A stretch of 64,000 nt of DNA from Photobacterium galatheae (GCF_000695255.1 NZ_JMIB01000006.1:124001-188000); one strand, 5' to 3'; positions 9,576-19,521 are shown, numbered from the stretch's first letter. Translations and numbers: made by a program. The notes: a model not told the origin generated them from the letters alone.

Positions 9576-10279
9576 TTTATCCCTCACCGTTGCAGCCCGC
9601 GACACTGATTCGACGCTATAAGCGCTTTCTGGCCGATGTCACGCTGCCAGACGGCACAGAAACCACGATGCATTGTGCCAATACCGGGGCCATGACCGGC
9701 TGTGCCGAACCAGGGGCCACCATCTGGTATTCCACCTCCGACAATCCAAAGCGAAAATATGCCCATAGCTGGGAGCTGACCGAGACGCAGGCCGGCGACT
9801 GGATTTGTATTAATACCGCTCGCGCCAACCAGATTGTGGTAGAAGCGCTCAAAAATGACCACATTCCTGAATTATCGGGCTATGCTTCATTGCGCACGGA
9901 AGTGAAGTATGGTACTGAAAACAGCCGGGTAGATATTGTTCTGGATGATCCTTCTCTGCCTTCCTGCTTTATCGAAGTGAAAAGTGTCACCCTGCTGGAA
10001 AACGACGGCCGAGGTTATTTCCCGGATGCTGTCACCACCAGAGGACAAAAGCACTTACGAGAACTGGCGGAAGTTGCGGCGAACGGCCAACGGGCAGTTT
10101 TATTTTTTGCTGTGCTGCATTCAGGGATTGAAAATGTCGCTGCGGCGCACCATATAGACCCGGTCTATGAGACATTGCTAAAACAAGCAGAAAAAGCGGG
10201 TGTTGAAGTCTTCTGCTACCGAGCAGACATCAGCCCCACGGCGCTGACGTTAAACCAGCGGGTAGAATTTGCACAGTAA
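9572..10279 (+). CDS. sfsA: DNA/RNA nuclease SfsA (sugar fermentation stimulation protein)
   Basis: 235 residues matching the SfsA family in length and motifs: an N-terminal region with [11 protein letters not shown], and a nuclease-like core with RVDIVLDDP and FIEVKSVTL, whose acidic residues and Lys resemble a PD-(D/E)xK site. SfsA was named for a maltose-utilisation phenotype in E. coli; nuclease activity has been reported for the family. It is the second gene of the thpR-sfsA pair, and dksA follows. Confidence 0.95.
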   Translation: MIYPSPLQPATLIRRYKRFLADVTLPDGTETTMHCANTGAMTGCAEPGATIWYSTSDNPKRKYAHSWELTETQAGDWICINTARANQIVVEALKNDHIPELSGYASLRTEVKYGTENSRVDIVLDDPSLPSCFIEVKSVTLLENDGRGYFPDAVTTRGQKHLRELAEVAANGQRAVLFFAVLHSGIENVAAAHHIDPVYETLLKQAEKAGVEVFCYRADISPTALTLNQRVEFAQ

Positions 10280-10288
10280 AAAGGAAAA

Positions 10289-10378
10289 ATGATGCTTTCT
10301 TCACAATGGTATAAAATTGAAGAGATGCAGCAATTGCCACGTTATATCCTTTCTGCTATAGATACCCGCCAAAATTAA
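10289..10378 (+). CDS. Possible 29-residue small protein between sfsA and dksA
   Basis: An ATG at 10289 (or 10292), 9 bp after the sfsA stop and preceded by AAAAAGGAAAA, opens a 29-codon frame ending in TAA at 10376-10378. The peptide begins [13 protein letters not shown] and ends SAIDTRQN. It has no signal peptide, membrane segment or recognised motif. The likely dksA promoter lies inside it, which weakens the case that the codons matter. I do not recognise the peptide. Confidence 0.25.
   Translation: MMLSSQWYKIEEMQQLPRYILSAIDTRQN
10334..10362 (+). promoter_or_regulatory. Sigma-70 promoter of dksA
   Basis: TTGCCA (10334-10339) and TATAGA (10357-10362) are separated by exactly 17 bp and would give a leader of about 47 nt before the dksA ATG. 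Confidence 0.65.
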
Positions 10379-10416
10379 CCAGTGACGGTTATTCGGTATA
10401 TGTTAGGAGATGCTAT

Positions 10417-10866
10417 ATGCCAGAGAGCAAAGTTAAAAAATCGCTAGGCATCCTGGCTATTGCTGGGGTTGATCCATATCAGGAAAAAGCCGGCGAAGAA
10501 TATATGGGTGAGGCGCAGCTTGCGCACTTCCGTAAGATTCTGGAAGCCTGGCGCAACCAACTACGTGAAGAGGTTGACCGTACCGTAAACCACATGCAGG
10601 ACGAAGCGGCTAACTTCCCAGATCCAGTTGACCGCGCAGCACAGGAAGAAGAATTCAGCCTGGAACTGCGTAACCGCGATCGTGAGCGTAAACTGATCAA
10701 AAAAATTGAAAAGACGCTGCAACGTATCGAAGATGATGATTTTGGTTTCTGTGATTCATGCGGTGTGGAAATTGGTATCCGCCGCCTGGAAGCCCGTCCG
10801 ACTGCCGACCTTTGTATCGACTGTAAGACACTGGCAGAAATCAAAGAAAAACAAATGGCTGGCTAA
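10417..10866 (+). CDS. dksA: RNA polymerase-binding transcription factor DksA
   Basis: A 149-residue DksA that works with ppGpp in the secondary channel of RNA polymerase to repress stable-RNA promoters and activate amino-acid promoters. The coiled-coil hairpin (about 33-105) carries the tip acidic residues in the stretch [12 protein letters not shown]. The zinc finger has four Cys: C112, C115, C133 and C136. The ATG follows TAGGAGA. The tRNA operon promoter at 1864, with its GC-rich discriminator, is the kind of target DksA controls. A terminator follows directly. Confidence 0.98.
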   Translation: MPESKVKKSLGILAIAGVDPYQEKAGEEYMGEAQLAHFRKILEAWRNQLREEVDRTVNHMQDEAANFPDPVDRAAQEEEFSLELRNRDRERKLIKKIEKTLQRIEDDDFGFCDSCGVEIGIRRLEARPTADLCIDCKTLAEIKEKQMAG

Positions 10867-10894
10867 GCTGCCCTTTGTAACCCTAATCAGACAA

Positions 10895-10918
10895 AAGGGA
10901 GCGCTCGCTCCCTTTTTT
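10895..10918 (+). terminator. Rho-independent terminator of dksA
   Basis: AAGGGAGCG and CGCTCCCTT form the stem with a two-base CT loop, followed by a T run, 28 bp after the stop codon. Confidence 0.9.
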
Positions 10919-10944
10919 ATTTTCATTTGCTGATACCGACCGCT

Positions 10945-11835
10945 ATGACAACTCAGTCTTCTTATACTGGCCGCTTCGCACCATCGCCGTCCGGCCCGCT
11001 GCACTTTGGTTCGCTGGTTGCAGCGCTTGGCAGTTACTTGCAGGCCCGTGCCCGACAGGGACGCTGGCTGGTCAGAATGGAAGATTTGGATCCGCCGCGA
11101 GAAATGCCGGGCGCGGCCGACGATATTCTCCGCACACTGGAAGCCTTTGGTCTGGAATGGGATGGCGATGTGATTTATCAAAGTCATCGCCATTCCCTGT
11201 ATCAGGCACAAATCGACCAGTGGCTGGATCAGGGCGATGCCTACTATTGCCGCTGCAGCCGAAAAGCGATTAAAGATGCAGGTGGTTTTTACCCCGGCAC
11301 TTGCCGGACAGCAGACCATACCGCCACCGACAGCGCCGTCAGGCTGAAGGTCAATGAAGCCGTGACCGGTTTTCACGATCTGTTGCATGGCTGGATCGAC
11401 ATTCCTGAGCAACTGGCACAGGAAGACTTTATTATCCGCCGTCGTGACGGTCTGTATGCCTATAACCTGGCAGTCGTTTTAGATGACATTGCGCAGGGGA
11501 TCACCGAAGTCGTCCGAGGGGCAGATCTGATTGAGCCAACCGGGCGCCAGATTGGCCTGTACCGTCAGCTAGGCAGGCCCGAAGTCAGCTATCTGCATCT
11601 GCCGCTGGCCGTGACTGAGAACGGCAATAAGCTGTCAAAGCAGAACCATGCGCCTGCCATCGATAAACGCCGACCCGGGCCGCTGTTGTGTCAGGCTATG
11701 GTCTTTCTGGGGATGTCGCCTCCGCCAGAATTAACGTCTGCCACCCCCCGGGAAATCCTCTGTTGGGGGATCGCACACTGGGATGTCACGAACCTGCCGC
11801 CAACAACAGCGATCACGCTGAACCTAGCATCTTGA
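10945..11835 (+). CDS. gluQ: Glutamyl-Q tRNA(Asp) synthetase
   Basis: 296 residues of the truncated GluRS paralogue (GluQ-RS/YadB) that attaches glutamate to the queuosine at position 34 of tRNA-Asp. The class I signature appears as PSGPLHFGS, the KMSKS-like loop as KLSKQ, and zinc-ligand candidates as CRCS and the Cys in YPGTCR. The anticodon-binding half of normal GluRS is absent, as expected. The ATG at 10945 is preferred over an in-frame TTG at 10927 because MTTQSSYTGRFAPSPSG fits the family start. It lies downstream of dksA and upstream of pcnB, the usual gammaproteobacterial order. Confidence 0.95.
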   Translation: MTTQSSYTGRFAPSPSGPLHFGSLVAALGSYLQARARQGRWLVRMEDLDPPREMPGAADDILRTLEAFGLEWDGDVIYQSHRHSLYQAQIDQWLDQGDAYYCRCSRKAIKDAGGFYPGTCRTADHTATDSAVRLKVNEAVTGFHDLLHGWIDIPEQLAQEDFIIRRRDGLYAYNLAVVLDDIAQGITEVVRGADLIEPTGRQIGLYRQLGRPEVSYLHLPLAVTENGNKLSKQNHAPAIDKRRPGPLLCQAMVFLGMSPPPELTSATPREILCWGIAHWDVTNLPPTTAITLNLAS

Positions 11836-11898
11836 GGCAGGTTGGGTATATGATATGCGGCTGTTCAGTCCGGCCAATGTGAAATAACGAGGTGTGTT

Positions 11899-13305
11899 AT
11901 CTTTAGTCGAGTCGCCAGCTTTTGCCGTAAAGTATTGACCCGAGAGCAAAATGCTTCGGGTAACAAGGAGCCAAGCTTGCAAGTTTATCAACGCCAGGAG
12001 CATGGTATTTCCCGCAAAGACATCAGCGAAAATGCGCTGAAGGTACTCTATCGCCTCAATAAAGCCGGTTTCGATGCTTATTTAGTCGGCGGTGGTGTGC
12101 GGGATCTGCTGCTGGACCAAAAACCCAAAGATTTTGATATTGCGACCAACGCAACGCCGGAAGAAATTAAAGCGCTGTTCCGAAACTGTCGCCTGATTGG
12201 CCGCCGTTTCCGTCTGGCCCATATCCTGTTCGGTCGTGACGTCATTGAAGTTGCCACGTTCCGTGGTCACCATGATGCCGGTTCAGTCAAAGCCCCAACC
12301 GGGAAACAGGTTGTTTCATCCCGGAACCATGAAGGCATGCTGCTGCGTGATAATGTCTACGGCACCATCGATGAAGATGCCGAGCGCCGGGATTTCTCGA
12401 TTAACGCCCTGTATTACAGCATTAAAGATTTCACGGTCACGGATTATGCCAACGGTGTACAGGACCTGCAAAAGCGCCTGGTACGACTGATTGGTGATCC
12501 GGAAACCCGCTACCGTGAAGATCCGGTTCGCATGCTGCGGGCCGTGCGCTTTGCCGTCAAACTGGACATGCAGATTGAAACGGCAACCGCAGCGCCAATT
12601 CAGGCATTATCAACACTGCTGCAGGACATTCCGCCAGCACGCCTGTTTGAAGAAAGCCTGAAGCTACTGCAATCCGGACAGGGGCTGGACACTTACAAGA
12701 TGCTGCGTGAATACAACCTGTTCCAGCAGCTGTTCCCGATTCTGACCGAACACTTTACTGAAGATCACAGCAGCCAGACTGAGCGGATGATCGAACACAT
12801 TCTGGCCGCGACGGATGAGCGCATCGCGGAAGGAAAACGGGTCAACCCGGCCTTCATGTTTGCGGCCATGCTGTGGTATCCGGTGGTCACTCGTGCTGAA
12901 GAAATCTCCAGTACCGGCGGCCTGAATGATTATGACGCCTTCATGATTGCGGCAAATGACATTCTGGATGAACAAGTCAAAACGATTGCTGTGCCGCGTC
13001 GTCTGACAACCACAGTGCGCGATATCTGGCAACTGCAACACCGTTTCGATCGCCGATTTGGCAAACGTGCCTTTGCCATGCTGGAAAATCCCAAATTCCG
13101 TGCGGCCTTTGATTTTCTGGAAATGCGTGGCCAGTTCGAAGGGGAAAACATCGCTGAACTGGCAACCTGGTGGTACAAATTCCAGTTTGCAGAGCGCAAT
13201 GAACGCAATCAAATGATTCAGGAACTCGCCGGTGGAAACGGGCAAAAACGACGCCGTCGTCGTCCAGCCCGCCGGAAGAAACCTCAGGCGAAATCAGCGT
13301 CATGA
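11899..13305 (+). CDS. pcnB: Poly(A) polymerase I, probable AUC start codon
   Basis: Adds poly(A) tails to RNA 3' ends and so promotes decay. The nucleotidyltransferase site is GGGVRDLL (from G64) with catalytic D78 and D80 in DFD; RNA-binding domains and a basic tail ([12 protein letters not shown]) follow. The first standard start is TTG at 11935, but the frame before it encodes [12 protein letters not shown], which matches the N-terminus of E. coli PcnB (recalled as FTRVANFCRKVL). No ATG, GTG or TTG exists between the upstream stop (11851) and 11935. AGG at 11890-11892 lies 6 bp before ATC at 11899. E. coli pcnB is known to start at AUU, so a start at AUC is the best reading (468 residues). 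The 3' end overlaps folK (ATGA). Confidence 0.93.
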   Translation: MFSRVASFCRKVLTREQNASGNKEPSLQVYQRQEHGISRKDISENALKVLYRLNKAGFDAYLVGGGVRDLLLDQKPKDFDIATNATPEEIKALFRNCRLIGRRFRLAHILFGRDVIEVATFRGHHDAGSVKAPTGKQVVSSRNHEGMLLRDNVYGTIDEDAERRDFSINALYYSIKDFTVTDYANGVQDLQKRLVRLIGDPETRYREDPVRMLRAVRFAVKLDMQIETATAAPIQALSTLLQDIPPARLFEESLKLLQSGQGLDTYKMLREYNLFQQLFPILTEHFTEDHSSQTERMIEHILAATDERIAEGKRVNPAFMFAAMLWYPVVTRAEEISSTGGLNDYDAFMIAANDILDEQVKTIAVPRRLTTTVRDIWQLQHRFDRRFGKRAFAMLENPKFRAAFDFLEMRGQFEGENIAELATWWYKFQFAERNERNQMIQELAGGNGQKRRRRRPARRKKPQAKSAS

Positions 13306-13787
13306 TCCGCGCATATATCGCCATTGGCAGCAATCTGAATGATCCGGTCAGCCAGGCCCGTCAAGCGATGACAGCTCTGCGCCAGTCGCCGGACATTCAG
13401 GTTGTCGCAGAATCCTCGCTGTACAGCAGTTCCCCCATGGGACCGCAGGATCAGCCGGATTACATCAATGCCGTGGTTGCCATCAATACAACGCTGGCAC
13501 CACTGGCCCTGCTCGATCTGACCCAACAGATTGAACAGGAACATGGCAGGGTCCGTAAAGCTGAGCGCTGGGGCCCGCGCACTCTGGATTTGGATATCCT
13601 GCTCTATGGCGACTTGCAACACCACTGCGAGCGTCTGACAATTCCGCACTATGGCATGAAAGTCCGGGAATTCGTTTTGTATCCACTGGCTGAGATTGCC
13701 CCTGAACTCGTCCTGCCTGATGGCACTGTTCTGAATGAACTGTTATCCGGTGTGGACCGTAATGGCCTGTGCGTGTGGCAATCCTGA
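13302..13787 (+). CDS. folK: 6-hydroxymethyl-7,8-dihydropterin pyrophosphokinase
   Basis: A 161-residue HPPK that transfers pyrophosphate from ATP to 6-hydroxymethyl-dihydropterin in folate synthesis. The start [11 protein letters not shown] and the family signature [14 protein letters not shown] with its metal-binding Asp pair are present. The start codon overlaps the pcnB stop, so translation is coupled. panB follows after 25 bp; the same string of genes occurs in E. coli. Confidence 0.97.
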   Translation: MIRAYIAIGSNLNDPVSQARQAMTALRQSPDIQVVAESSLYSSSPMGPQDQPDYINAVVAINTTLAPLALLDLTQQIEQEHGRVRKAERWGPRTLDLDILLYGDLQHHCERLTIPHYGMKVREFVLYPLAEIAPELVLPDGTVLNELLSGVDRNGLCVWQS

Positions 13788-13812
13788 CACACCCGGGATA
13801 AGGGAGAAAATA

Positions 13813-14607
13813 ATGAAGAAAATTACAATTAACGACCTGATGAAATGGAAGCAGGAAGGTCGTAAGTTTGCCTCACTCACCGCATATGATGCGAGTTTTG
13901 CCCAACTGTTCGAGCAACAGGAAGTCCCGGTGCTTCTGGTTGGTGACTCTCTGGGAATGGTCCTGCAAGGCCGAACCGACACGTTGCCGGTTACGATTGA
14001 TGACATGGCTTATCACACCCGCAGTGTACGTACAGGCAGCCCGAATGCGCTGCTACTGGCCGATCTGCCGTTCATGACTTATGGTACACCGGAGCAAGCC
14101 TGCGAGAATGCCGCGAAGCTGATGCGTGCCGGGGCCAACATGGTGAAACTCGAAGGCGGTGCCTGGCTGGCTGAAACCGTCCGCACACTGACGGAACGCG
14201 CCGTACCCGTCTGTGCCCATTTGGGTCTGACGCCTCAGTCCGTCAATATTTTCGGGGGCTACAAAATCCAGGGGCGGGATCAGGCTCGTGCCGATGAAAT
14301 GCTGGCCGATGCCCTTGCTCTGCAAAATGCCGGTGCCCAGATTGTGGTACTGGAATGTGTGCCGGCTTCGCTGGCAAAACGAATCACAGAAGCGCTGGAT
14401 ATCCCAGTGATTGGTATTGGTGCCGGGAACGTCACCGACGGCCAGATCCTGGTGATGCATGATATGCTGGGCATCTCTGCCAACTATATGCCACGCTTTT
14501 CTAAAAATTATCTGGCTCAGACCGGGGATATCCGCAAAGCGGTTTCTCTATACCTGTCTGAAGTGGAAGCGGGAACCTTCCCGGCTTCTGAGCATACCTT
14601 TGAGTAA
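13813..14607 (+). CDS. panB: 3-methyl-2-oxobutanoate hydroxymethyltransferase
   Basis: 264 residues; the first enzyme of pantothenate synthesis, making ketopantoate from 2-oxoisovalerate and methylene-tetrahydrofolate. Family motifs are [26 protein letters not shown] (Mg-binding Asp), MVKLEGG and VIGIGAG. The ATG at 13813 follows AGGGAG by a normal distance; an in-frame upstream start inside folK is unlikely. It is co-transcribed with panC, 12 bp downstream. Confidence 0.97.
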   Translation: MKKITINDLMKWKQEGRKFASLTAYDASFAQLFEQQEVPVLLVGDSLGMVLQGRTDTLPVTIDDMAYHTRSVRTGSPNALLLADLPFMTYGTPEQACENAAKLMRAGANMVKLEGGAWLAETVRTLTERAVPVCAHLGLTPQSVNIFGGYKIQGRDQARADEMLADALALQNAGAQIVVLECVPASLAKRITEALDIPVIGIGAGNVTDGQILVMHDMLGISANYMPRFSKNYLAQTGDIRKAVSLYLSEVEAGTFPASEHTFE

Positions 14608-14619
14608 GGAAAACCCAAC

Positions 14620-15498
14620 ATGCAGACTTTTGCTGAGATTACTCCTGTTCGTGAACAGATTCGGGTCTGGCGCCGTGAAGGCCGCCGGATTGCCTTCGTT
14701 CCGACCATGGGGAATCTGCATCAGGGGCACCTGACTCTGGTTCGCAAGGCTCGCGAACAAGCTGACATTGTGGTGGTCAGCATCTTTGTCAATCCAATGC
14801 AGTTTGACAAATCCGATGACCTGAACAACTACCCACGGACACTGGACGACGATCTGGCCAAGCTCAATAGCGAAGGCGTGGAACTGGTGTTCACCCCAAC
14901 GCCGGACATCATCTATCCCAACGGGATGGATCGCCAGACCTTCGTCGAAGTCCCGGGTCTGTCACATATGCTGGAAGGCGCACTGCGTCCAAGTCATTTC
15001 CGTGGCGTCTCTACGATTGTGACCAAGCTGTTCAATATTGTGCAACCGGATGTGGCCTGTTTCGGCGAGAAAGACTTCCAGCAGCTGGCATTAATCCGCC
15101 AGATGGTGGCCGATCTGGCGATGCCGATCGATATCATCGGTGTCCCGACCGTCCGTGAAATGGATGGTCTGGCGATGAGTTCCCGGAATGGTTATCTGAC
15201 CGTGGATGAACGCCAGCGTGCACCGGTGCTGGCCAAAACCATGCGTTGGATCAGCAGTCAGATCCGTGGCGGTCGCCGTGACTTTGATGAAGTGGTGCTG
15301 GATGCCAACGATCAGCTGCGTGCTGCCGGTCTGGAACCGGATGAAATTTACATCCGTGACGCTCGCACCTTACAAGTGGTGGGTGACGAAACCAGCCAGG
15401 CCGTGATTCTGATGTCTGCATTTCTGGGCAAAGCCCGTCTGATCGATAATCAGGTGATTGAACTGGGCACCCCGGCTTCAGAATCTGAATCTTCCTGA
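14620..15498 (+). CDS. panC: Pantothenate synthetase
   Basis: 292 residues; condenses pantoate with beta-alanine using ATP. The HIGH-like motif is visible in [14 protein letters not shown], along with FGEKDFQQL and the KMSKS-like MSSRNGYL. The start follows AAGGAAA. It ends the gluQ-pcnB-folK-panB-panC run. No panD lies here, so aspartate decarboxylase must be elsewhere. Confidence 0.97.
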   Translation: MQTFAEITPVREQIRVWRREGRRIAFVPTMGNLHQGHLTLVRKAREQADIVVVSIFVNPMQFDKSDDLNNYPRTLDDDLAKLNSEGVELVFTPTPDIIYPNGMDRQTFVEVPGLSHMLEGALRPSHFRGVSTIVTKLFNIVQPDVACFGEKDFQQLALIRQMVADLAMPIDIIGVPTVREMDGLAMSSRNGYLTVDERQRAPVLAKTMRWISSQIRGGRRDFDEVVLDANDQLRAAGLEPDEIYIRDARTLQVVGDETSQAVILMSAFLGKARLIDNQVIELGTPASESESS

Positions 15499-15520
15499 AC
15501 AGACTGCTCTGCCTGACAGA

Positions 15521-15554
15521 AAAAAGCCCTGACTGAAATTGTCAGGGCTTTTTT
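15521..15554. terminator. Bidirectional terminator between panC and the YadH-type permease
   Basis: AAAAAGCCCTGAC/GTCAGGGCTTTTT form a 13-bp stem with a 7-base loop. A/T tracts on both sides allow it to end panC and the convergent permease gene. Confidence 0.9.
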
Positions 15555-15580
15555 GATGGTTCCCGGCACACGGAATGCTC

Positions 15581-16351
15581 TCAGGACCGCAAACCAATGC
15601 CTTTCGCAATCAGGTAGTGTGCAATGCTGTATAACACCACCACAAACGCCATCAACACACTGAATGCCATCCCGATCCCCACATCCGAAACGCCCAGAAA
15701 ACCATAACGGAACGCATTCACCATATAGACAATCGGGTTCAGCTTAGACACCCACTGCCAGACCTCAGGCAGCAGACTTAAGGAATAAAACACCCCGCCC
15801 AGATAAGTCAGCGGTGTCAGAACAAAGGTCGGAATAATACTGATGTCGTCAAAAGTTCGTGCATAAATCGCATTAATCAGTCCCCCCAGTGAAAACACCA
15901 CAGACGTCATGATGACCGTTGCCACAATCACGCCAAAATGCGCAATCTTCAGGTCGACAAACAGCAGAGAGACAGCCGTCACAATCACGCCAACTCCCAG
16001 CCCACGCAGGACACCCCCACCAATGTATCCGGCAATAATGACGAAATTGGGCACCGGTGCGACCAGCAGTTCCTCAATATTGTGCTGAAACTTGGCACTG
16101 AAGAATGAAGACGCCACATTGGAATATGAATTGGTGATCACCGACATCATGATCAGTCCAGGGACAATGTATTCCATGTAAGTAAAACCGCCCATCTCAC
16201 CAATCCGGCTCCCAATCAGACTGCCGAAAATGATGAAATAGAGCGTCATGGTGATCGCCGGTGGCACCAGTGTCTGAACCCAAATCCGGGCAAACCGGTT
16301 GACCTCTTTACTAATCAGGCTCTTAAACGCAATCCAGTACTGATATCTCAT
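15581..16351 (-). CDS. yadH: ABC-2 type exporter permease (YadH-like)
   Basis: A 256-residue inner-membrane permease with about six hydrophobic segments and the ABC-2 family stretches MTLYFIIFGSLIG and LTPLTYLGGVFYS. It overlaps its ATPase gene by 4 bp, so the two form one exporter. The substrate of YadGH is unknown; the family exports drugs, polysaccharides and other compounds. The gene order next to panC and can is conserved with E. coli. Confidence 0.9.
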   Translation of the reverse strand: MRYQYWIAFKSLISKEVNRFARIWVQTLVPPAITMTLYFIIFGSLIGSRIGEMGGFTYMEYIVPGLIMMSVITNSYSNVASSFFSAKFQHNIEELLVAPVPNFVIIAGYIGGGVLRGLGVGVIVTAVSLLFVDLKIAHFGVIVATVIMTSVVFSLGGLINAIYARTFDDISIIPTFVLTPLTYLGGVFYSLSLLPEVWQWVSKLNPIVYMVNAFRYGFLGVSDVGIGMAFSVLMAFVVVLYSIAHYLIAKGIGLRS

Positions 16352-17271
16352 GCAGACGGCGCTCCTTTACTTTGGGCCACTAAGGTCACGAATAACTCCT
16401 CAAGTCGGTTGGCTTTGTTCCGCATTGACAGCACATCAATGCCCTGCGCAGACAACTGGCTGAAGACTGCATTCAGGCCCGTCCCCTTGTGAATATCAAT
16501 TTCCAGCGTGTGATTGTCCGGCATTTTCCAGGAAATACCGGCCAGTTCCGGTTTGCTGCCATTTAAGGCTACATCCAGGATAAAGGTTTCCACCTCAAGC
16601 TTAGCCAGCAGCGATTTCATACTGGTGTGCTCAATCAGCTCACCATGATTGATAATCCCGATATTCCGGCACAGCATCTCAGCTTCTTCCAGATAGTGCG
16701 TCGTCAGGATGATGGTGACGCCCTGACGGTTAATTTCCCGCAGAAATGTCCACATGGAGCGACGCAGTTCAATATCGACCCCGGCGGTAGGCTCATCCAG
16801 GATCAACAGCTTCGGTTCATGCATCAGCGCCCGGGCAATCATCAGACGCCGTTTCATCCCGCCAGAGAGGTTGCGGGCACGCTCGTTGCGTTTTCCCCAC
16901 AGATCCAGCTTGGTTAAATATTTTTCCGCCCGTTCTTTCGCCAGTGCACGGGGGACCCCGTAAAAGCCGGCCTGATTCAGCACAATCTGTTCAACGGTCT
17001 CGAACTGATTGAAGTTAAATTCCTGCGGAACCAGACCCAACTGGTTCTTGGCTTCCACCAGATGGGTGTCGATATCATATCCGAACACCTTGACCTGCCC
17101 GGATGTCTTATTGACCAGCGAACTGATCACCCCAATCGTGGTGGACTTCCCGGCACCATTCGGGCCAAGCAAGGCAAAGAAGTCTCCTTCTTCTACCGTC
17201 AGGCTCATTTCTTTTAGGGCCTGCACCCCAGGATAAACTTTATTTAAGTGAGTAATTTCTAATGCATTCAT
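16348..17271 (-). CDS. yadG: ABC-2 type exporter ATP-binding protein (YadG-like)
   Basis: A 307-residue ATPase with Walker A GPNGAGKST (36-44), signature LSGGM, Walker B LLILDEPTAGVD and switch His in TTHYLEEAE. The C-terminal ~80 residues form the extra domain common in exporter ATPases. The ATG at 17271 gives the typical MNALEITHLNKVYPG; a longer frame to 17340 lacks a ribosome site and family similarity. Its stop overlaps the start of the permease. Confidence 0.92.
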   Translation of the reverse strand: MNALEITHLNKVYPGVQALKEMSLTVEEGDFFALLGPNGAGKSTTIGVISSLVNKTSGQVKVFGYDIDTHLVEAKNQLGLVPQEFNFNQFETVEQIVLNQAGFYGVPRALAKERAEKYLTKLDLWGKRNERARNLSGGMKRRLMIARALMHEPKLLILDEPTAGVDIELRRSMWTFLREINRQGVTIILTTHYLEEAEMLCRNIGIINHGELIEHTSMKSLLAKLEVETFILDVALNGSKPELAGISWKMPDNHTLEIDIHKGTGLNAVFSQLSAQGIDVLSMRNKANRLEELFVTLVAQSKGAPSA

Positions 17272-17430
17272 ACAATACGCTTGAGATTTGTTATCAATCG
17301 TTAAATTATCAACTAATCGGATTTGCAAGTCGCCTTGCAAGTGTATAGTAATGACCTGTTTATCTTTGAATCTGTCAAAAGTATACAGAGCAAAGATAAA
17401 CAGCCCAATGTAGCAAACTAAGGTGTTGTC

Positions 17431-18087
17431 ATGGCAGAAATTAAACAGTTATTCGCCAATAACTTTTCCTGGTCGGAAAAAATCAAATCCGAAGATCCCG
17501 AATTTTTCTCACATCTGGCTAAAGCACAGCACCCAGAGTACCTGTGGATTGGTTGCTCAGACAGCCGAGTCCCCGCCGAGCGGCTGACCGGTCTGGATTC
17601 AGGTGAGTTATTCGTCCATCGAAATGTCGCCAATCAGGTGATTCATACCGATCTCAACTGTCTCTCCGTGGTTCAGTATGCCGTGGATGTACTCAAGGTG
17701 AAACACATCATTATTTGCGGCCACTATGGTTGTGGTGGTGTCGCCGCGTCCATTGACAACCCGCAACTGGGTCTGATCAATAACTGGTTACTGCACATTC
17801 GGGATTTGTACCTGAAGCACCGCAGCGATCTGGGTCAGCTGCCTCGTGAAGAATGGGCCGATAAGCTGTGTGAAATCAACGTGGCGTCACAGGTGTACAA
17901 CCTGGGGAACTCTACCATCATGCAGCAAGCATGGGAACGGGGTCAGAAAGTGAAGATTCACGGCTGGGTCTACGGTATCGGCGACGGCAAACTCAGTGAT
18001 CTGGGCGTAACGGCTACCAGTAGAGAGACGCTGGAAGTGTCTTTTCAGGATGCAATGGCCAGTATCCTGCCTGGTACACTCAAATGA
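17431..18087 (+). CDS. can: Beta-class carbonic anhydrase
   Basis: 218 residues; interconverts CO2 and bicarbonate for carboxylation reactions. Zinc ligands are C42 and D44 in CSDSRVP and the His/Cys of CGHYGCGGV. The Asp44-Arg46 dyad of beta enzymes is present. It is divergent from yadG and convergent with hpt, as in E. coli. Confidence 0.97.
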   Translation: MAEIKQLFANNFSWSEKIKSEDPEFFSHLAKAQHPEYLWIGCSDSRVPAERLTGLDSGELFVHRNVANQVIHTDLNCLSVVQYAVDVLKVKHIIICGHYGCGGVAASIDNPQLGLINNWLLHIRDLYLKHRSDLGQLPREEWADKLCEINVASQVYNLGNSTIMQQAWERGQKVKIHGWVYGIGDGKLSDLGVTATSRETLEVSFQDAMASILPGTLK

Positions 18088-18111
18088 CGAACACTGATAT
18101 CGCCCTGAAAC

Positions 18112-18147
18112 AAAAAGCGACCCGATAATAAAGGGTCGCTTTTTGTG
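18112..18147. terminator. Terminator between can and hpt
   Basis: AAAAAGCGACCC and GGGTCGCTTTTT pair across a short AT-rich loop; the arrangement works for both convergent genes. Confidence 0.88.
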
Positions 18148-18175
18148 AGGTCACACCAGACTGAAGAGCGGCTGA

Positions 18176-18709
18176 TTAGTCTTCCTGGGGTACCACTTTG
18201 CCGATAAACGGCAGGTGGCGGTACTTCTGAGCGTAATCAATGCCGACACCGACCACAAATTCATCCGGAATTTCGAAACCAATCCACTCGGCATCAACAG
18301 CAACTTCACGGCGCTCAGGCTTATCAAGCAGCGTACAGATGCGAATCGAATTTGGATTACGCAGCGCCAGAATCTCACGCACTTTATTCAGCGTATTACC
18401 TGTATCGATAATATCTTCGACCAGCAGAACATCTTTACCTTCAATTTCGTCATCCAAATCTTTCAGGATCCGGACATCTCGGCTGCTTTCCATGGCATTG
18501 CCGTAGCTGGAAGCGGTCATAAAATCGACTTCGTGCGGAAGCTCAATCGCACGGGCCAGATCGGCCATAAAGATAAAGGAACCACGCAGCAACCCAACCA
18601 TGACGAGGTTTTCTGAGCCTTGGTAGTAGGCGGTAATTTGCTCTCCCAGCTCTTTGATCCTTGCCTGAACATCCTGCTCAGAAATCATGACTTCAATGGT
18701 ATGCTTCAT
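18176..18709 (-). CDS. hpt: Hypoxanthine phosphoribosyltransferase
   Basis: A 177-residue purine-salvage enzyme that converts hypoxanthine (and guanine, less well) to the nucleotide with PRPP. The PRPP-binding motif [11 protein letters not shown] is clear, as are [13 protein letters not shown] and the C-terminal [15 protein letters not shown]. The ATG follows GGAGA. It is divergent from the quorum-sensing regulator with about 210 bp between them. Confidence 0.97.
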   Translation of the reverse strand: MKHTIEVMISEQDVQARIKELGEQITAYYQGSENLVMVGLLRGSFIFMADLARAIELPHEVDFMTASSYGNAMESSRDVRILKDLDDEIEGKDVLLVEDIIDTGNTLNKVREILALRNPNSIRICTLLDKPERREVAVDAEWIGFEIPDEFVVGVGIDYAQKYRHLPFIGKVVPQED

Positions 18710-18898
18710 TTACTTCTCCATATGCGCATTTGGCATGCGCCAGGGTTCTCTGTGATAACTAAAAGACTATTCTATCATCGTTAATCAAGAAAAGTTATCC
18801 ATCCATTCTTCGAGCCATGCTGCACCCCTGAACAAATCAGGATTGAACCAATTCACAGGCTGAGGTAGAGTTATTAAGCAAAGTGCATATTAAAATGA

Positions 18899-18907
18899 TT
18901 GGCTAGG
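18899..18907 (+). promoter_or_regulatory. Qrr small-RNA pairing site in the luxR-type leader
   Basis: TTGGCTAGG in the leader is the exact complement of the core CCTAGCCAA conserved in vibrio Qrr RNAs (from memory of the Qrr consensus). It overlaps the likely Shine-Dalgarno AGGG (18905-18908), so pairing would block translation at low cell density. Confidence 0.75.
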
Positions 18908-18918
18908 GAATTTGTAGC

Positions 18919-19521
18919 ATGGACACCATAGTTAAGAAAACGAGGACACGTCTCTCACCCGAGAAACGTAAACAACAACTTCTCAAGTGTGCGCTGGAAG
19001 TATTTGCCCGCAGGGGAATTGGTCGTGCCGGACATGCCGACATTGCTGACATGGCTAATGTTTCCGTGGCGACTGTATTCAATTACTTTCCAACCCGTGA
19101 AGCACTCGTTGAGCAAGTTCTTTATCAGGTTGAACGTAAGTTCAACGAATTATTAAACCTATGTCTGGGAGAAGAACACGACACCATCCACGGTCACCTA
19201 AGCTGTATTACAGGTTATCTGATTGATGCTGTTATCGAGCAGCAAGACTGGCTCAAAGTGTGGTTCGAATGGAGCACGTCAGTCCGTACAGAAACATGGC
19301 CCCAGTTCCTGGATGCAAACCAACCTAACCTGAAACAGGTCACTAATATTTTTGAACTGGGTAAACAAAACGGCCAGCTGAGTACAGATATCGCATCTTA
19401 CGATCTGACCTGGTTACTGCATGGTCTCTGTTACGTACTGTACCTTCGCGCCAACATTGAACCCAACAAAGACAGCATGCAGGCACAGGCCGATGCTTAC
19501 ATCAGCCTAATGTTCCCGTAA
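18919..19521 (+). CDS. luxR: LuxR/HapR/LitR-family TetR-type quorum-sensing master regulator
   Basis: A 200-residue TetR-fold protein. The N-terminal DNA-binding part (8-60) includes RTRLSPEKRKQQLL, RRGIGRAGHADIA and VSVATVFNYFPTREALV, strongly characteristic of the LuxR(V. harveyi)/HapR/OpaR/LitR group and not of other TetR proteins. The ligand-binding half has the typical WLKVWFEWSTSVR. These regulators switch genes between low- and high-density states and often repress themselves. The leader holds a Qrr pairing site. hpt beside it is a position known for this regulator in vibrios. The symbol differs by species (luxR, hapR, litR, opaR), so treat it as a family name. Confidence 0.92.
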   Translation: MDTIVKKTRTRLSPEKRKQQLLKCALEVFARRGIGRAGHADIADMANVSVATVFNYFPTREALVEQVLYQVERKFNELLNLCLGEEHDTIHGHLSCITGYLIDAVIEQQDWLKVWFEWSTSVRTETWPQFLDANQPNLKQVTNIFELGKQNGQLSTDIASYDLTWLLHGLCYVLYLRANIEPNKDSMQAQADAYISLMFP

